Source of the DNA: RH-AL1 sp964244495
GTDB lineage: Bacteria > Pseudomonadota > Alphaproteobacteria > Rhizobiales > Beijerinckiaceae
Direction of reading: 5' to 3'
Assembly (NCBI GenBank): GCA_964244495.1
Contig: CAXTIU010000008.1
Location: 1 to 64,000 of the forward strand
Length of the DNA stretch: 64,000 nucleotides
Part shown: positions 17,127-25,809 of the stretch, piece after piece
How positions within the stretch are numbered: the first letter of the stretch is position 1
Layout of the letters: the number at the start of each line of letters is the position of its first letter
Position numbers and translations under genes: made by a program
The notes under the pieces: model-generated
What the model saw: the letters and a program-made list of their open reading frames with translations, nothing else
Databases searched by the model: none
Told to the model about the DNA's origin: nothing

Positions 17127-18449
17127 CTCGAAGAACGTGCTGTTGCCTTTCGGCGTGTCGCGCAGCTTGCCGAGGAGGAACTCGACGCCGTCGACGGTGC
17201 CCATCGGGTTGAGGATGCGGCGCAGCACGTACATCTTCTTCAGGATGTCGGCCGGCACCAGCAGCTCCTCCTTGCGGGTGCCGGAGCGCGCGATGTCGAG
17301 CGCCGGGTAGGTCCGCTTGTCCGCCACCTTGCGGTCGAGGATGATCTCGGAATTGCCGGTGCCCTTGAACTCCTCGAAGATCACCTCGTCCATGCGCGAG
17401 CCCGTGTCGATCAGCGCGGTGGCGATGATGGTGAGGGAGCCGCCCTCCTCGATGTTGCGCGCCGCGCCGAAGAAGCGCTTCGGCCGCTGCAGGGCGTTGG
17501 CGTCGACGCCGCCGGTCAGCACCTTGCCGGACGAGGGCACGGTGGTGTTGTAGGCGCGGCCCAGCCGCGTGATCGAGTCGAGCAGGATGACGACGTCGCG
17601 CCCGTGCTCGACGAGCCGCTTGGCCTTCTCGATCACCATCTCGGCGACCGCGACGTGGCGGGTCGCCGGCTCGTCGAAGGTTGAGGCCACCACCTCGCCC
17701 TTCACCGAGCGCTGCATGTCCGTCACCTCCTCCGGCCGTTCGTCGATCAGCAGCACGATGAGGTAGCTGTCGGGATGGTTGGCGGTGATCGACTGCGCGA
17801 TGTTCTGCAGCAGCACGGTCTTGCCGGTGCGCGGCGGCGCCACGATCAAGGCGCGCTGGCCGAAGCCAATCGGGGCGACGATGTCGATCACCCGGTTCGA
17901 CAGGTCCTTGCGCGTCGGGTCGTCGATCTCGAGCTTCAGGCGCCGCTCGGGGTAGAGGGGGGTCAGGTTGTCGAAGTTGACCTTGTGGCGGGCCTTCTCC
18001 GGCTCCTCGAAGTTGATCGAGTTGACCTTCAGCAGCGCGAAGTAGCGCTCGCCTTCCTTGGGGGAGCGGATCAGCCCCTCCACCGTGTCCCCCGTGCGCA
18101 GCCCGAAGCGGCGGATCTGCGAGGGGCTGACGTAGATGTCGTCGGGGCCGGCGAGGTAGTTGGCATCCGCCGAGCGGAGGAAGCCGAACCCGTCCTGCAG
18201 CACCTCGATCACGCCGACCCCGACGATCTCGATCTCGCGGGAGGCGAGCTGCTTGAGCACGGCGAACATCAGCTCCTGCTTGCGGAGCGTGGACGCGTTC
18301 TCGACCTCGTACTCCTCCGCGAAGGCGAGGAGTTCGGTGGGCGACTTGTCCTTCAGGTCGGCGAGCTTGATCTCCTTGGGGTAATTGATCGGCGGGAGTT
18401 CAGTCAGCTGTTCGGGTGCGAGGTCTTCGGGTGCGAGATCGGTCGTCAT
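17112..18449 (-). CDS. rho: Transcription termination factor Rho
   Basis: Rho is the hexameric RNA-dependent ATPase that terminates transcription. The 445-residue protein has the N-terminal Rho_N helix bundle, the RNA-binding cold-shock-like domain (GFGFLRSADANYLAGPDDIYVSPSQIRRFGL), Walker A APPRTGKT (near residue 205), and LIVLLIDERPEEVTDM, followed by the Q-loop segment. Length and motif order are normal. The start has a short LAPEDLAPEQ repeat. Rho is usually free-standing and essential, as here. Confidence 0.98.
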   Translation of the reverse strand: MTTDLAPEDLAPEQLTELPPINYPKEIKLADLKDKSPTELLAFAEEYEVENASTLRKQELMFAVLKQLASREIEIVGVGVIEVLQDGFGFLRSADANYLAGPDDIYVSPSQIRRFGLRTGDTVEGLIRSPKEGERYFALLKVNSINFEEPEKARHKVNFDNLTPLYPERRLKLEIDDPTRKDLSNRVIDIVAPIGFGQRALIVAPPRTGKTVLLQNIAQSITANHPDSYLIVLLIDERPEEVTDMQRSVKGEVVASTFDEPATRHVAVAEMVIEKAKRLVEHGRDVVILLDSITRLGRAYNTTVPSSGKVLTGGVDANALQRPKRFFGAARNIEEGGSLTIIATALIDTGSRMDEVIFEEFKGTGNSEIILDRKVADKRTYPALDIARSGTRKEELLVPADILKKMYVLRRILNPMGTVDGVEFLLGKLRDTPKGNSTFFESMNT

Positions 18450-18615
18450 GGGGCGTCAATGCCTGTGGGGGAGAGCCAGGGCGGCCGGCTCGGGATGTGA
18501 GCCGGGAGGCGGCGCGAACGCGCGGCCTGCGGGACCTGACCGACGGGAGGGACCTTTCCCCTACGCGCGACATGGTGTTTTGGCAAGGGACGTGGCGTTC
18601 CCGCGGGGTGGGGCG

Positions 18616-19047
18616 TCACGCCGACCGGAACAGCAGATCCAGCGCCGCCACGACGATCACGAGGAGCGTCCCGCCGATGCCGCCGCCGCGGCAGGCGAGC
18701 TGCTGGGGTGTCTTGTCGGGGGCGAGCATGCCGAACGGGTGGAGGATGCGCGCGATGACCAGGACGATGAGGAGGATGCGGACGAGGCCGTGGCCGGCGC
18801 CCGACTCCTCCAGGAGCGCGATGATCACGAGCGCCAACGGCACGTATTCGATGAAGTTGGCGTGCGCGCGGATGCGCCGGGTCATGGACGAGTCGCCGCC
18901 ATCCCCGAGCATGGTGTTCGTGCTGCCTCGCCCGGCGATGACCCACGCGGACAGGCCGACGAGGATCAGGGCGAGGATGGAGCCGTAGAAGGCGGTGATG
19001 GCCGGGAAGATGATGGCGGGGACGATCACGGCGGGTGTTTGGATCAT
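18616..19047 (-). CDS. MAPEG-family membrane protein
   Basis: The 143-residue protein has four hydrophobic segments and the MAPEG pattern: MTRRIRAHANFIEYVPLALVIIALLE, with the E-x-x-P segment following RAHAN, then ILLIVLVIARILHPFGML. MAPEG proteins include glutathione-dependent enzymes and uncharacterised bacterial relatives; the substrate cannot be inferred. The start at 19047 has AGGAG six bases upstream. It is the next minus-strand gene upstream of rho, 166 bases away. Confidence 0.85.
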   Translation of the reverse strand: MIQTPAVIVPAIIFPAITAFYGSILALILVGLSAWVIAGRGSTNTMLGDGGDSSMTRRIRAHANFIEYVPLALVIIALLEESGAGHGLVRILLIVLVIARILHPFGMLAPDKTPQQLACRGGGIGGTLLVIVVAALDLLFRSA

Positions 19048-19303
19048 GGCGACTCCTGCGATGTCGGACTGCGTCCGGCCGGCCCGACCGTTCGACGGAC
19101 GCCCGTGGGCGCGCTGCGGCGCGGAAAACAGGTATTCCCTTGCATTATCCCGGCGATGGCGCAATAAGCGCCGCTTCGTGAACCGCCCGGCCGACAGGGC
19201 TGCCGTGGCGGTTCCTGTGCTCGTTCCTTTTCCGGAGCGGAGGCGGCGGACTGATCGTCGCCTGAGCAGCCAAGATGGGCCTCAGAACCCCACGGAGAGC
19301 GAA

Positions 19304-19504
19304 ATGCCCAAGCTGAAGACGAAGTCGGGCGCCGCCAAGCGCTTCAAGATCACCGGAACCGGCAAGGTGGTGTATGCCCAGGCCGGCAAGCGGCACGGCA
19401 TGATCAAGCGCACGACCAAGCAAATCCGCAACCTGCGCGGCACATCGGTCCTGTTCAAGAGCGACGGCGACAACGTCAAGAAGTTCTTCCTGCCCAACGG
19501 CTGA
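19304..19504 (+). CDS. rpmI: 50S ribosomal protein L35
   Basis: The 66-residue basic protein MPKLKTKSGAAKRFKITGTGK is a canonical L35, which binds 23S rRNA in the large subunit. It precedes rplT by 42 bases and the pair is normally co-transcribed. infC, often upstream, is absent here. The start is the ATG at 19304 following GGAGAGCGA. Confidence 0.98.
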   Translation: MPKLKTKSGAAKRFKITGTGKVVYAQAGKRHGMIKRTTKQIRNLRGTSVLFKSDGDNVKKFFLPNG

Positions 19505-19546
19505 AGACCTTCCCGCCATTCCGTCCATCAACAGGAGATCGCCACC

Positions 19547-19906
19547 ATGGCTCGCGTGAAACGCGGCGTCGCCGCCCATGCCAAGCACAAGAAAACCCTC
19601 AAGGCCGCCACCGGTTTCTACGGTCGTCGCAAGAACACGATCCGCGCCGCCAAGGCCGCCGTCGACCGCTCCATGCAGTTCGCGACGCGTGACCGCCGCG
19701 TGAAGAAGCGCACCTTCCGCGCGCTCTGGATCCAGCGCCTCAACGCCGCCGTCCGCGAACTCGGCCTGCCCTATTCCCGCTTCATCGACGGCCTCAACAG
19801 GGCCGGCATCGCCATGGACCGCAAGGTGCTTTCCGATCTCGCGATCCGCGAGCCGGCCGTGTTCGCCACCATCGTCGAGAAGGCCAAGGCGGCGTTGCCG
19901 GCGTAA
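19547..19906 (+). CDS. rplT: 50S ribosomal protein L20
   Basis: The 119-residue protein MARVKRGVAAHAKHKKTLKAATGFYGRRKNT is L20, an early assembly protein of the large subunit that in several bacteria also represses its own operon. AGGAG lies eight bases before the ATG. Length and sequence are normal. Confidence 0.98.
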   Translation: MARVKRGVAAHAKHKKTLKAATGFYGRRKNTIRAAKAAVDRSMQFATRDRRVKKRTFRALWIQRLNAAVRELGLPYSRFIDGLNRAGIAMDRKVLSDLAIREPAVFATIVEKAKAALPA

Positions 19907-19934
19907 CCCGGCTCGCCGTCGAGGACATGGCGGA

Positions 19935-20147
19935 TCAGAAGTCCACCGCCAGCCCCTTCACTTCCCAATCGCCGAACCGCACCGGCTCGGCCCCGCCGCG
20001 ACCGTCGATTTCCCGGGGTCGGGCCGCCGCCTCGGCGGCGAGACGCCGGCGCTCCGCCGCCTCCTCCAACGCCCGCTGCGCCGCCGCCGTGATCGCGCGA
20101 CGCGGCAGAACGGCCTCGGGCATCGTGGTCTTCGGATCGTCGTTCAC
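19935..20147 (-). CDS. DUF1674/SDHAF4-like protein (succinate dehydrogenase assembly factor family)
   Basis: The 70-residue protein ends EIDGRGGAEPVRFGDWEVKGLAVDF. This is the DUF1674 signature, also found in eukaryotic SDHAF4, which helps flavinated SdhA assemble and limits ROS. Start is the GTG at 20147, with GAAGGGG nearby upstream; a shorter ATG start exists inside. Convergent with rplT. No succinate dehydrogenase genes are in the window. Confidence 0.88.
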   Translation of the reverse strand: MNDDPKTTMPEAVLPRRAITAAAQRALEEAAERRRLAAEAAARPREIDGRGGAEPVRFGDWEVKGLAVDF

Positions 20148-20391
20148 CTGCGTTCCCCTTCGATCGTGAGCCCTTGATCTAGTCACGGCACCCCCCCGAG
20201 CCAAGCCCGCCGGCCGAGACCTGCGCGCGAGGGATGGCACCGCGTGCGCGACCATCCTCCACCCGAGGTCGCGCCGCCCCATCGTCGAGGTGCGATGGTT
20301 AACCTTGCCGGCGGACGGCGGCCGCCCGCGCGGAACCCACTTCACTCCCAGCGCTTGTATTGCAGTGCACCATCGAAGGGTGAGGCGAGGC

Positions 20392-21390
20392 ATGGGATCG
20401 ATGAGCAGCGCTTGGGACATCAAGGCACCGGTGAACGACGGCGACGCTTCGCGCGCGGCGCCGACGGTCCTCCATCCTGTCGTCGACTTCGGCACCAATC
20501 CCGGCGCCCTCAAGATGTACGTCCATGCCCCCGCGCACGGACCTTCGCAGGCTTCCGCACCCCGCCCGCTCGTCGTCGTGCTCCACGGCTGCGGCCAGAG
20601 CGCCAAGGGCTATGAGATCGGCGCGCGATGGGGCGAACTGGCGGAGCGGCACGGCTTCGTCGTGCTCTATCCCGAGCAGCAGGGCGGCAACAATCAGCGG
20701 ACCTGCTTCAACTGGTACGCGGACGACGACACGCGTCGCGGCCAGGGCGAGGCCGGCTCGATCCGCCAGATGATCGACCACGCCGTCGCCACGCTCGCCA
20801 TCGATCCGGGCCGGATCTTCATCTGCGGCTTGTCGGCCGGCGGCGCCATGGCTGGCGCGATGCTCGCGAGCTACCCCGAACTGTTCGCTGGCGGCGCGAT
20901 CGTGGCGGGGCTGCCTTACGGTACCGCGTCGAGCACGTCGGAAGCGCTCGAAAGCATGTACATGGGCAGGATCAAGGACGCGAAGGCGTGGGGCGATCTC
21001 GTGCGGTCCGCCTCCGACCACCACGGCGCCTGGCCGGCCGTGTCGGTCTGGCACGGCGATGCCGACACCACCGTGAAACCGATCAACGCCGGCGAGCTCG
21101 TGAAGCAGTGGGCCAACGTCCACGGGCTCGGCGCCGCGGCGCCTCACGAAACAAGGGTCGGCCCCGCCACCCGACGCGCGTGGCGCGACACCGATGACCG
21201 CGTCTGCCTTGTCGACTACAGCGTGCCGGGCCTGTCCCACGGCATCCCGGTCGACGACGCCGATCCGCCGGCGCCATTCTTCCTGCCCGCCGGCATTCGC
21301 GCGACGTGGCACATCGCCGACGACTGGGGGTTGTTGGAAGCGCCCCGGCGGCGAGGCCTCCTCGCCCGCGTCGGGCTGGCGGCGGCCTGA
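20392..21390 (+). CDS. PHB depolymerase family esterase (LpqC-like)
   Basis: The 332-residue alpha/beta-hydrolase has VVLHGCGQSAKGYE (oxyanion region, near residue 62), the nucleophile motif GLSAGGAM (near 145), and SVWHGDADTTVKP, the Asp-containing loop near 222. The catalytic His is in the GLSHGIPV segment near 280. These fit Esterase_phd, a group that cleaves short-chain polyhydroxyalkanoates or related esters. No signal peptide is apparent, so it may act inside the cell. Start choice between 20392 and nearby ATGs is minor. Confidence 0.85.
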   Translation: MGSMSSAWDIKAPVNDGDASRAAPTVLHPVVDFGTNPGALKMYVHAPAHGPSQASAPRPLVVVLHGCGQSAKGYEIGARWGELAERHGFVVLYPEQQGGNNQRTCFNWYADDDTRRGQGEAGSIRQMIDHAVATLAIDPGRIFICGLSAGGAMAGAMLASYPELFAGGAIVAGLPYGTASSTSEALESMYMGRIKDAKAWGDLVRSASDHHGAWPAVSVWHGDADTTVKPINAGELVKQWANVHGLGAAAPHETRVGPATRRAWRDTDDRVCLVDYSVPGLSHGIPVDDADPPAPFFLPAGIRATWHIADDWGLLEAPRRRGLLARVGLAAA

Positions 21391-21425
21391 TCGACCGCCG
21401 TCGGACGCGTCCTCCTGCCGACCGG

Positions 21426-22508
21426 TCAGCCCCGCTCGGCGGCACGGCCGACCAGGTCGTGCATGAAAGCGAGCTTCTCGACCACCGCCGGCGAGAGCAC
21501 GAAGGGGTAAAGGTCGTCCTTGCCCATCGCCTTGTTCATCGAGTTGAGCGCCGTGCTGACCGGTAGCCAGACGTCGATGAGCGACTGCATGTCGGGGGCA
21601 TCGTAGGGATCGTCACCGTAATGCACGGCGAACTCCCGGTCCTTGTCGACGGAGGGCGAGAGCTTCATGTCGAAGGCGCGCGCCATCTCCAGCGTGTCGA
21701 CGATGTGGAGATAGTGCGCCCACGTCTCGGCGAAGTCTTCCCACGGGTGCGCCGTCGCGTAGGTGCTGACGAAGTTCTCCTGCCAGTCGACGGGCGCGCC
21801 GTTCTCGTAGTGGCGCTTCAGGGCGGCCTGATAGTCCTCCTCGTCGTTGCCGAACACGGCGCGGCATGCCTTCAGGTGATCGCCATCGCGGATCAGCCTG
21901 TCCCAGAAATAATGGCCGACCTCGTGGCGGAAGTGGCCGAGCAGGGTACGATAGGGCTCGCGCATCGCCTTGCGGCGGATCTCGCGCTCGGCGTCGTCGG
22001 CCTCGCTCAGCGCGATGGTGATGACGCCGTCCTCATGACCGGTCATTACCTTGTGCCCGGCGACGTTGGGCGTGTCGGCCAGGAACTGGAAGACCAGCGG
22101 TTCGCCGGGCGCCAACGTGTCGACCCGCTGGATCAGCCGCATCTTGTAGAGCGTGTAGAACAGGCGGTGCTTGGCCAGCTCGATCTTGCGCCAGGCGAGG
22201 CGGCGCTCCTCGCTGCCGAGTTCGGGCACGACGCGGTTGTGCTTACAGGCGGCGCACATCGTCTCGCCCGAGCCCGCGTCGACCAACCAATTGCAGACGT
22301 CGTGTCGCGCGTTGGCGCACTGCCTGAAGCGACGCCCGTCGCCGCCGACGGCGACCCAGGTGTCGCCGGTGCTGTCCGGCGCCGCCTCCAGCGCACTCAG
22401 CTGCGCGTCGTCCGGCCAGAAGCCGAGGGGATGCAGGCAGCGCTCGCAGCGAATGTTCTCGAAGAACAGGATCTGCGAACAGCATTGGCAGGAGAACAGG
22501 CGCATCAA
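21426..22508 (-). CDS. Putative zinc-binding metallopeptidase (PF15887-like)
   Basis: The 360-residue protein starts with a zinc-ribbon: CQCCSQILFFENIRCERCLHPLGF, and has a second Cys cluster (CNWL... MCAACKHN) near 72-90. The protease motif HEVGHYFW is near residue 195, with a downstream NFVSTYATAHPWEDFAETWAHYLH segment bearing the third ligand and a second His region. It lacks a signal peptide. This family is common beside transglutaminase-like and esterase genes in Rhizobiales but its substrates are unknown. Start has ATG-ATG (22508/22505). Confidence 0.87.
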   Translation of the reverse strand: MMRLFSCQCCSQILFFENIRCERCLHPLGFWPDDAQLSALEAAPDSTGDTWVAVGGDGRRFRQCANARHDVCNWLVDAGSGETMCAACKHNRVVPELGSEERRLAWRKIELAKHRLFYTLYKMRLIQRVDTLAPGEPLVFQFLADTPNVAGHKVMTGHEDGVITIALSEADDAEREIRRKAMREPYRTLLGHFRHEVGHYFWDRLIRDGDHLKACRAVFGNDEEDYQAALKRHYENGAPVDWQENFVSTYATAHPWEDFAETWAHYLHIVDTLEMARAFDMKLSPSVDKDREFAVHYGDDPYDAPDMQSLIDVWLPVSTALNSMNKAMGKDDLYPFVLSPAVVEKLAFMHDLVGRAAERG

Positions 22509-22905
22509 GGGTCCCGTGGGCTGCGGCGGTGGGGCTCCCCGGGTAGCCCGATCGTGATGGCTGGACGCCCGACCCTCGCCAAGTTCGGAAACGGCTCGGT
22601 GTTCCCGGGGGTTCCGTCTCCGCAGACCCTCGCCGGCGAATCCTTCATCGAGATCGCCGCGTGCGGTGCGGCGATCAGGTCCCGTTCAGCGAACACGTGG
22701 CAAAGTCGCCACCAGCCTGAACAAAGGATTAACGGTGTTCGCGATCGGCGGATTTCCGTTGGGCGTTGTCATTTCGCGTCGATAGCAAGGGCGGGATCGA
22801 CGTGGTATCGCACTGCACCGTCGAGTGCGATGCTTTCGCGAGCCTCGCCCTTCCGAGCCTCATCCAGGCATGATCTTCGGGCCTTCCGCCGCGACAGGAC
22901 ACGTG
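22509..22905. other. Divergent intergenic region, 397 bases
   Basis: Separates the metallopeptidase (minus) from the large membrane-protein gene (plus), so it should contain both promoters. An AT-richer stretch around 22700-22790 is the most promoter-like portion, but no convincing -35/-10 pair, operator or RNA was identified. Confidence 0.4.
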
Positions 22906-24711
22906 ATGACCATTGACGCCGTGCACGCGACCTCGACGACCCCGGCGGCGGGCGTCGCCAAGCGCGAGTGGACCGGCGTTCAGGGCGTGGTGATCTTCCT
23001 GGTCTTCCTGCTCATCTCGATCATCCCGGTGCTGACCCATCCCCTGCCGCCGCTGGAGGACTACGCCAACCACGTGTCGCGCATGCTGGTCATCGCCGAC
23101 CAGGGACAGAACGCCAACCTCGCCAAATATTACGAGATCGACTGGGAGATGCTGCCCAACCTGATGATGGACTTGATCGTCCCGGTCATCGCGAAGTTCG
23201 TGAACGTCTACCTCGCCAGCCAGATCTTCACCGTGGTGATCTTCTTCCTCATCATGTCCGGCACGTTCGCGCTGAACAGGGCGCTGTTCCGGCGCTGGTC
23301 GATGTTGCCGCTGATCGCCTTTCCTCTGCTTTACAACTACATGTTCCTGATCGGCGTGATGAACTACTTCTTCGGGATCGGCCTGGCGCTATGGGGTCTG
23401 GCGAGCTGGGTCATGCTGCGGGAGAAGGGCTGGCCCGCACGATACGCGGTCTCGGCCTTGTTCGCCGTCACGCTCTACTTCTGCCACCTCTTCGTGGTGG
23501 GCGTGTACGGCCTCGGCCTGATGGCGTTCGAGATCTGGTACGCGCTGGCGGTCGACCGTTCGTCCTGGCGGCTGCGCGCGCTGAGGTTCTGCTGCGCGGG
23601 ACTGCCTTTCCTGCTGCTGGTGCCCGTCCTGCTCACGAGCTCCACCTGGGGCCACGCCCACGAGTGGGATTGGGAGTCGCTCGGCAAGCTCGACGGGCTG
23701 ATCTTCGTCGTCGAGACCTACTCCGACATCGTCGCCTTCCTGCTGACCGCCGTGGTGGTCGTCGCCGGCATCTGGGCGGCGCGGCAGCGCATGCTGCGCT
23801 TCCATCCCTTCCTGGTGCCGATGCTGATCGTCGGCGCCGTCATCTACATGGCGATGCCGCGCATGCTGTTCGCGAGCTACCTCGCTGACCAGCGACTGCC
23901 GATCTCGCTCGCCTTCATGGCGATCGCCTGCTTCCGGGTCGAGATGCGCCAGGAGTTCGTGCGGCGCCTGTTCCTGGTCGGGTCGCTCGGCCTGCTCGGC
24001 GCCCGCGTGGCGGAAGTCGACATCGCCTGGGCCAATGCCGCGCCGGACACGCTGGAGATGCGGGAATCGCTGCGCAAGATCCAGAAGGGCTCGAAGGTCC
24101 TCGTCGCCTACATGGACAACAACATGCCCAACGAGGTCGAGCACCTCGGCCTCGTGCACGCCGTGTCGATGGCGATCATCGACCGCCAGGCGCTCATCAC
24201 GACCGCCTTCACCACGCAGGGCAAGCAGATCATGCACGTGCGTCCGGAATACCGGCACTTGGTGGACACGGAGGACGGCACGCCGCCCACGATCGACCAG
24301 CTGGTGCTCGACGCGGTCGGCCGCAGCCCCGACGACACAAGCTACTGGCACGACTGGACCAAGACCTACGACTACGTCTACCTGCTGTTCACCGACGAGG
24401 ACTCCGACAACCCGATGCCGGACAAGCTGAAGGTCGCCTACGAGGGCGAGAACTTCCAGCTGTACCGGATCATCAAGCCTGGCATGGACAAGGTCGCGAT
24501 CGAGGGCGCGCGCAAGCCGGTCCACCTTAATCCCGAAGCCGCCGCGGCGGCGGCCGGGCTGCCGGCGCCGGGAGCCACGATCCTGGCCGGCCCGACGGCG
24601 AAGCCGGTCGTCCCGCCAAGTCCGTCGCCGGCGGTTCCGCCCGCCTCCGCCCAGGAACCGAACGCCGGCGCGGCGGTGAGCGCGCCGCAGCCATCCCGCG
24701 ACAAGTCCTGA
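22906..24711 (+). CDS. Large polytopic membrane protein, possibly a GT-C-type glycosyltransferase
   Basis: The 601-residue protein has about ten transmembrane segments from residue 25 to 385, with an acidic first loop (PLPPLEDYANHVSRM, near residue 46-60) of the kind seen in GT-C enzymes that use lipid-linked sugars. A soluble domain of about 170 residues follows and the end is Pro/Ala-rich (about 555-601). I do not recognise the exact family. Start chosen at 22906, where AGGACA precedes the ATG. Confidence 0.7.
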   Translation: MTIDAVHATSTTPAAGVAKREWTGVQGVVIFLVFLLISIIPVLTHPLPPLEDYANHVSRMLVIADQGQNANLAKYYEIDWEMLPNLMMDLIVPVIAKFVNVYLASQIFTVVIFFLIMSGTFALNRALFRRWSMLPLIAFPLLYNYMFLIGVMNYFFGIGLALWGLASWVMLREKGWPARYAVSALFAVTLYFCHLFVVGVYGLGLMAFEIWYALAVDRSSWRLRALRFCCAGLPFLLLVPVLLTSSTWGHAHEWDWESLGKLDGLIFVVETYSDIVAFLLTAVVVVAGIWAARQRMLRFHPFLVPMLIVGAVIYMAMPRMLFASYLADQRLPISLAFMAIACFRVEMRQEFVRRLFLVGSLGLLGARVAEVDIAWANAAPDTLEMRESLRKIQKGSKVLVAYMDNNMPNEVEHLGLVHAVSMAIIDRQALITTAFTTQGKQIMHVRPEYRHLVDTEDGTPPTIDQLVLDAVGRSPDDTSYWHDWTKTYDYVYLLFTDEDSDNPMPDKLKVAYEGENFQLYRIIKPGMDKVAIEGARKPVHLNPEAAAAAAGLPAPGATILAGPTAKPVVPPSPSPAVPPASAQEPNAGAAVSAPQPSRDKS

Positions 24712-24815
24712 CCATAGGCGAAGTCGCGATGGGCGGACATCGCCGCCCGTCCGACTCTGCGGTCCGCCAGGTGCCCGCGAGGGCCGTCGATCGCGAGGCG
24801 TGGAGCGCCCGGTGC

Positions 24816-25658
24816 TCAGGCGTGCTGCAGGCTCCCGCCTTGCAGCGCGTCCTCGCCGACCTCGTCGGTCCACACCTTGAACACGTTGAGGACGTGCGGC
24901 CCGAACGAGGTCGCGAGTGGGATATCGGTGGCGTCGCGCCCGCGCGAGACGGTGATGCGACCGATGCGCGGCACGTTGTGACGGGCGTCGAAGATGTACC
25001 ACTTGTGGTCGAGGTAGACCTCGAGCCACGCGTTGTAGTCCATCGGCGCGGGATCGCGCGGCACGCCGATGTCGCCGAGGAAGCCGTTGGCGTAGCGCGT
25101 CGGGATGTTCATGCAGCGGCAGAAGGCGACGGCGAGGTGCGCGAAGTCGCGGCAAACGCCGAGCCGCTCCTCGTAGGCCTCGTAGGCGGTGCGGGTCGAG
25201 CGGGCGTACTGGTAGCCGAACGTCAGGTGGTTGTGGACGAAGTCGCAGATCGCCTGGACGCGCTGCCAGCCCTCCGGCACGTTGCCGAACAGGCTCCAGG
25301 CGATGTTGGAAAGCCTGTCGGTCTCGCAGTATCGGCTGCCGAGCAGGTAGACGAGGTACTGCGAAGGGACCTCCTCCAGCGGCACCTGCCTGGCGTCCGC
25401 GTGGACGGGATCGACGAGGCCGTCGCACTCGAAGACCTGATCGCGCGAGATCGTCAGCAGGCCAGCCGGCGCCATGAAGCGCCGCACGTCGTTGCCGTAG
25501 CCGTCGCGGTAGATCTGGCTCTCGATGGGCGGGTCGGACCGGAACGGGCCCTGCCAGCGCACGTGCTGGGCCAAGTCGGCGTGCGTGTCGAGCAGGCAAA
25601 CCATCTGAACCGGCTGCGGACAATAGAATTCGAGTTCGTATCCGTAGCGGATCAGCAT
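24816..25658 (-). CDS. Transglutaminase-like (cysteine peptidase fold) protein
   Basis: The 280-residue cytosolic protein has an N-terminal beta domain (MLIRYGYELEFYCPQPVQMV) and the Cys motif GVCRDFAHLAVAF near residue 167. The expected catalytic His before Ala-Trp appears as Asn (MDYNAWLEVYLDHKW), while FDARHNVPRIGR follows. This fits a Rhizobiales transglutaminase-like subfamily, but the missing His suggests a different catalytic set. Start is the ATG at 25658. It is 104 bases from the convergent membrane-protein gene. Confidence 0.8.
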   Translation of the reverse strand: MLIRYGYELEFYCPQPVQMVCLLDTHADLAQHVRWQGPFRSDPPIESQIYRDGYGNDVRRFMAPAGLLTISRDQVFECDGLVDPVHADARQVPLEEVPSQYLVYLLGSRYCETDRLSNIAWSLFGNVPEGWQRVQAICDFVHNHLTFGYQYARSTRTAYEAYEERLGVCRDFAHLAVAFCRCMNIPTRYANGFLGDIGVPRDPAPMDYNAWLEVYLDHKWYIFDARHNVPRIGRITVSRGRDATDIPLATSFGPHVLNVFKVWTDEVGEDALQGGSLQHA

Positions 25659-25809
25659 CGGTAGCGCTCCGTCGCGAGTCGGTTGTCCATATTCCGGCAC
25701 TGCAACGAGTGGGCCAAAGCCTTCAACCAGCCTCGACGGGCCGGCCGCGCCACCGTCGCGTCGGGCTGGCATTCCCGTTTCGCCGTCATCCGATCGATCG
25801 CGTGAAGCC

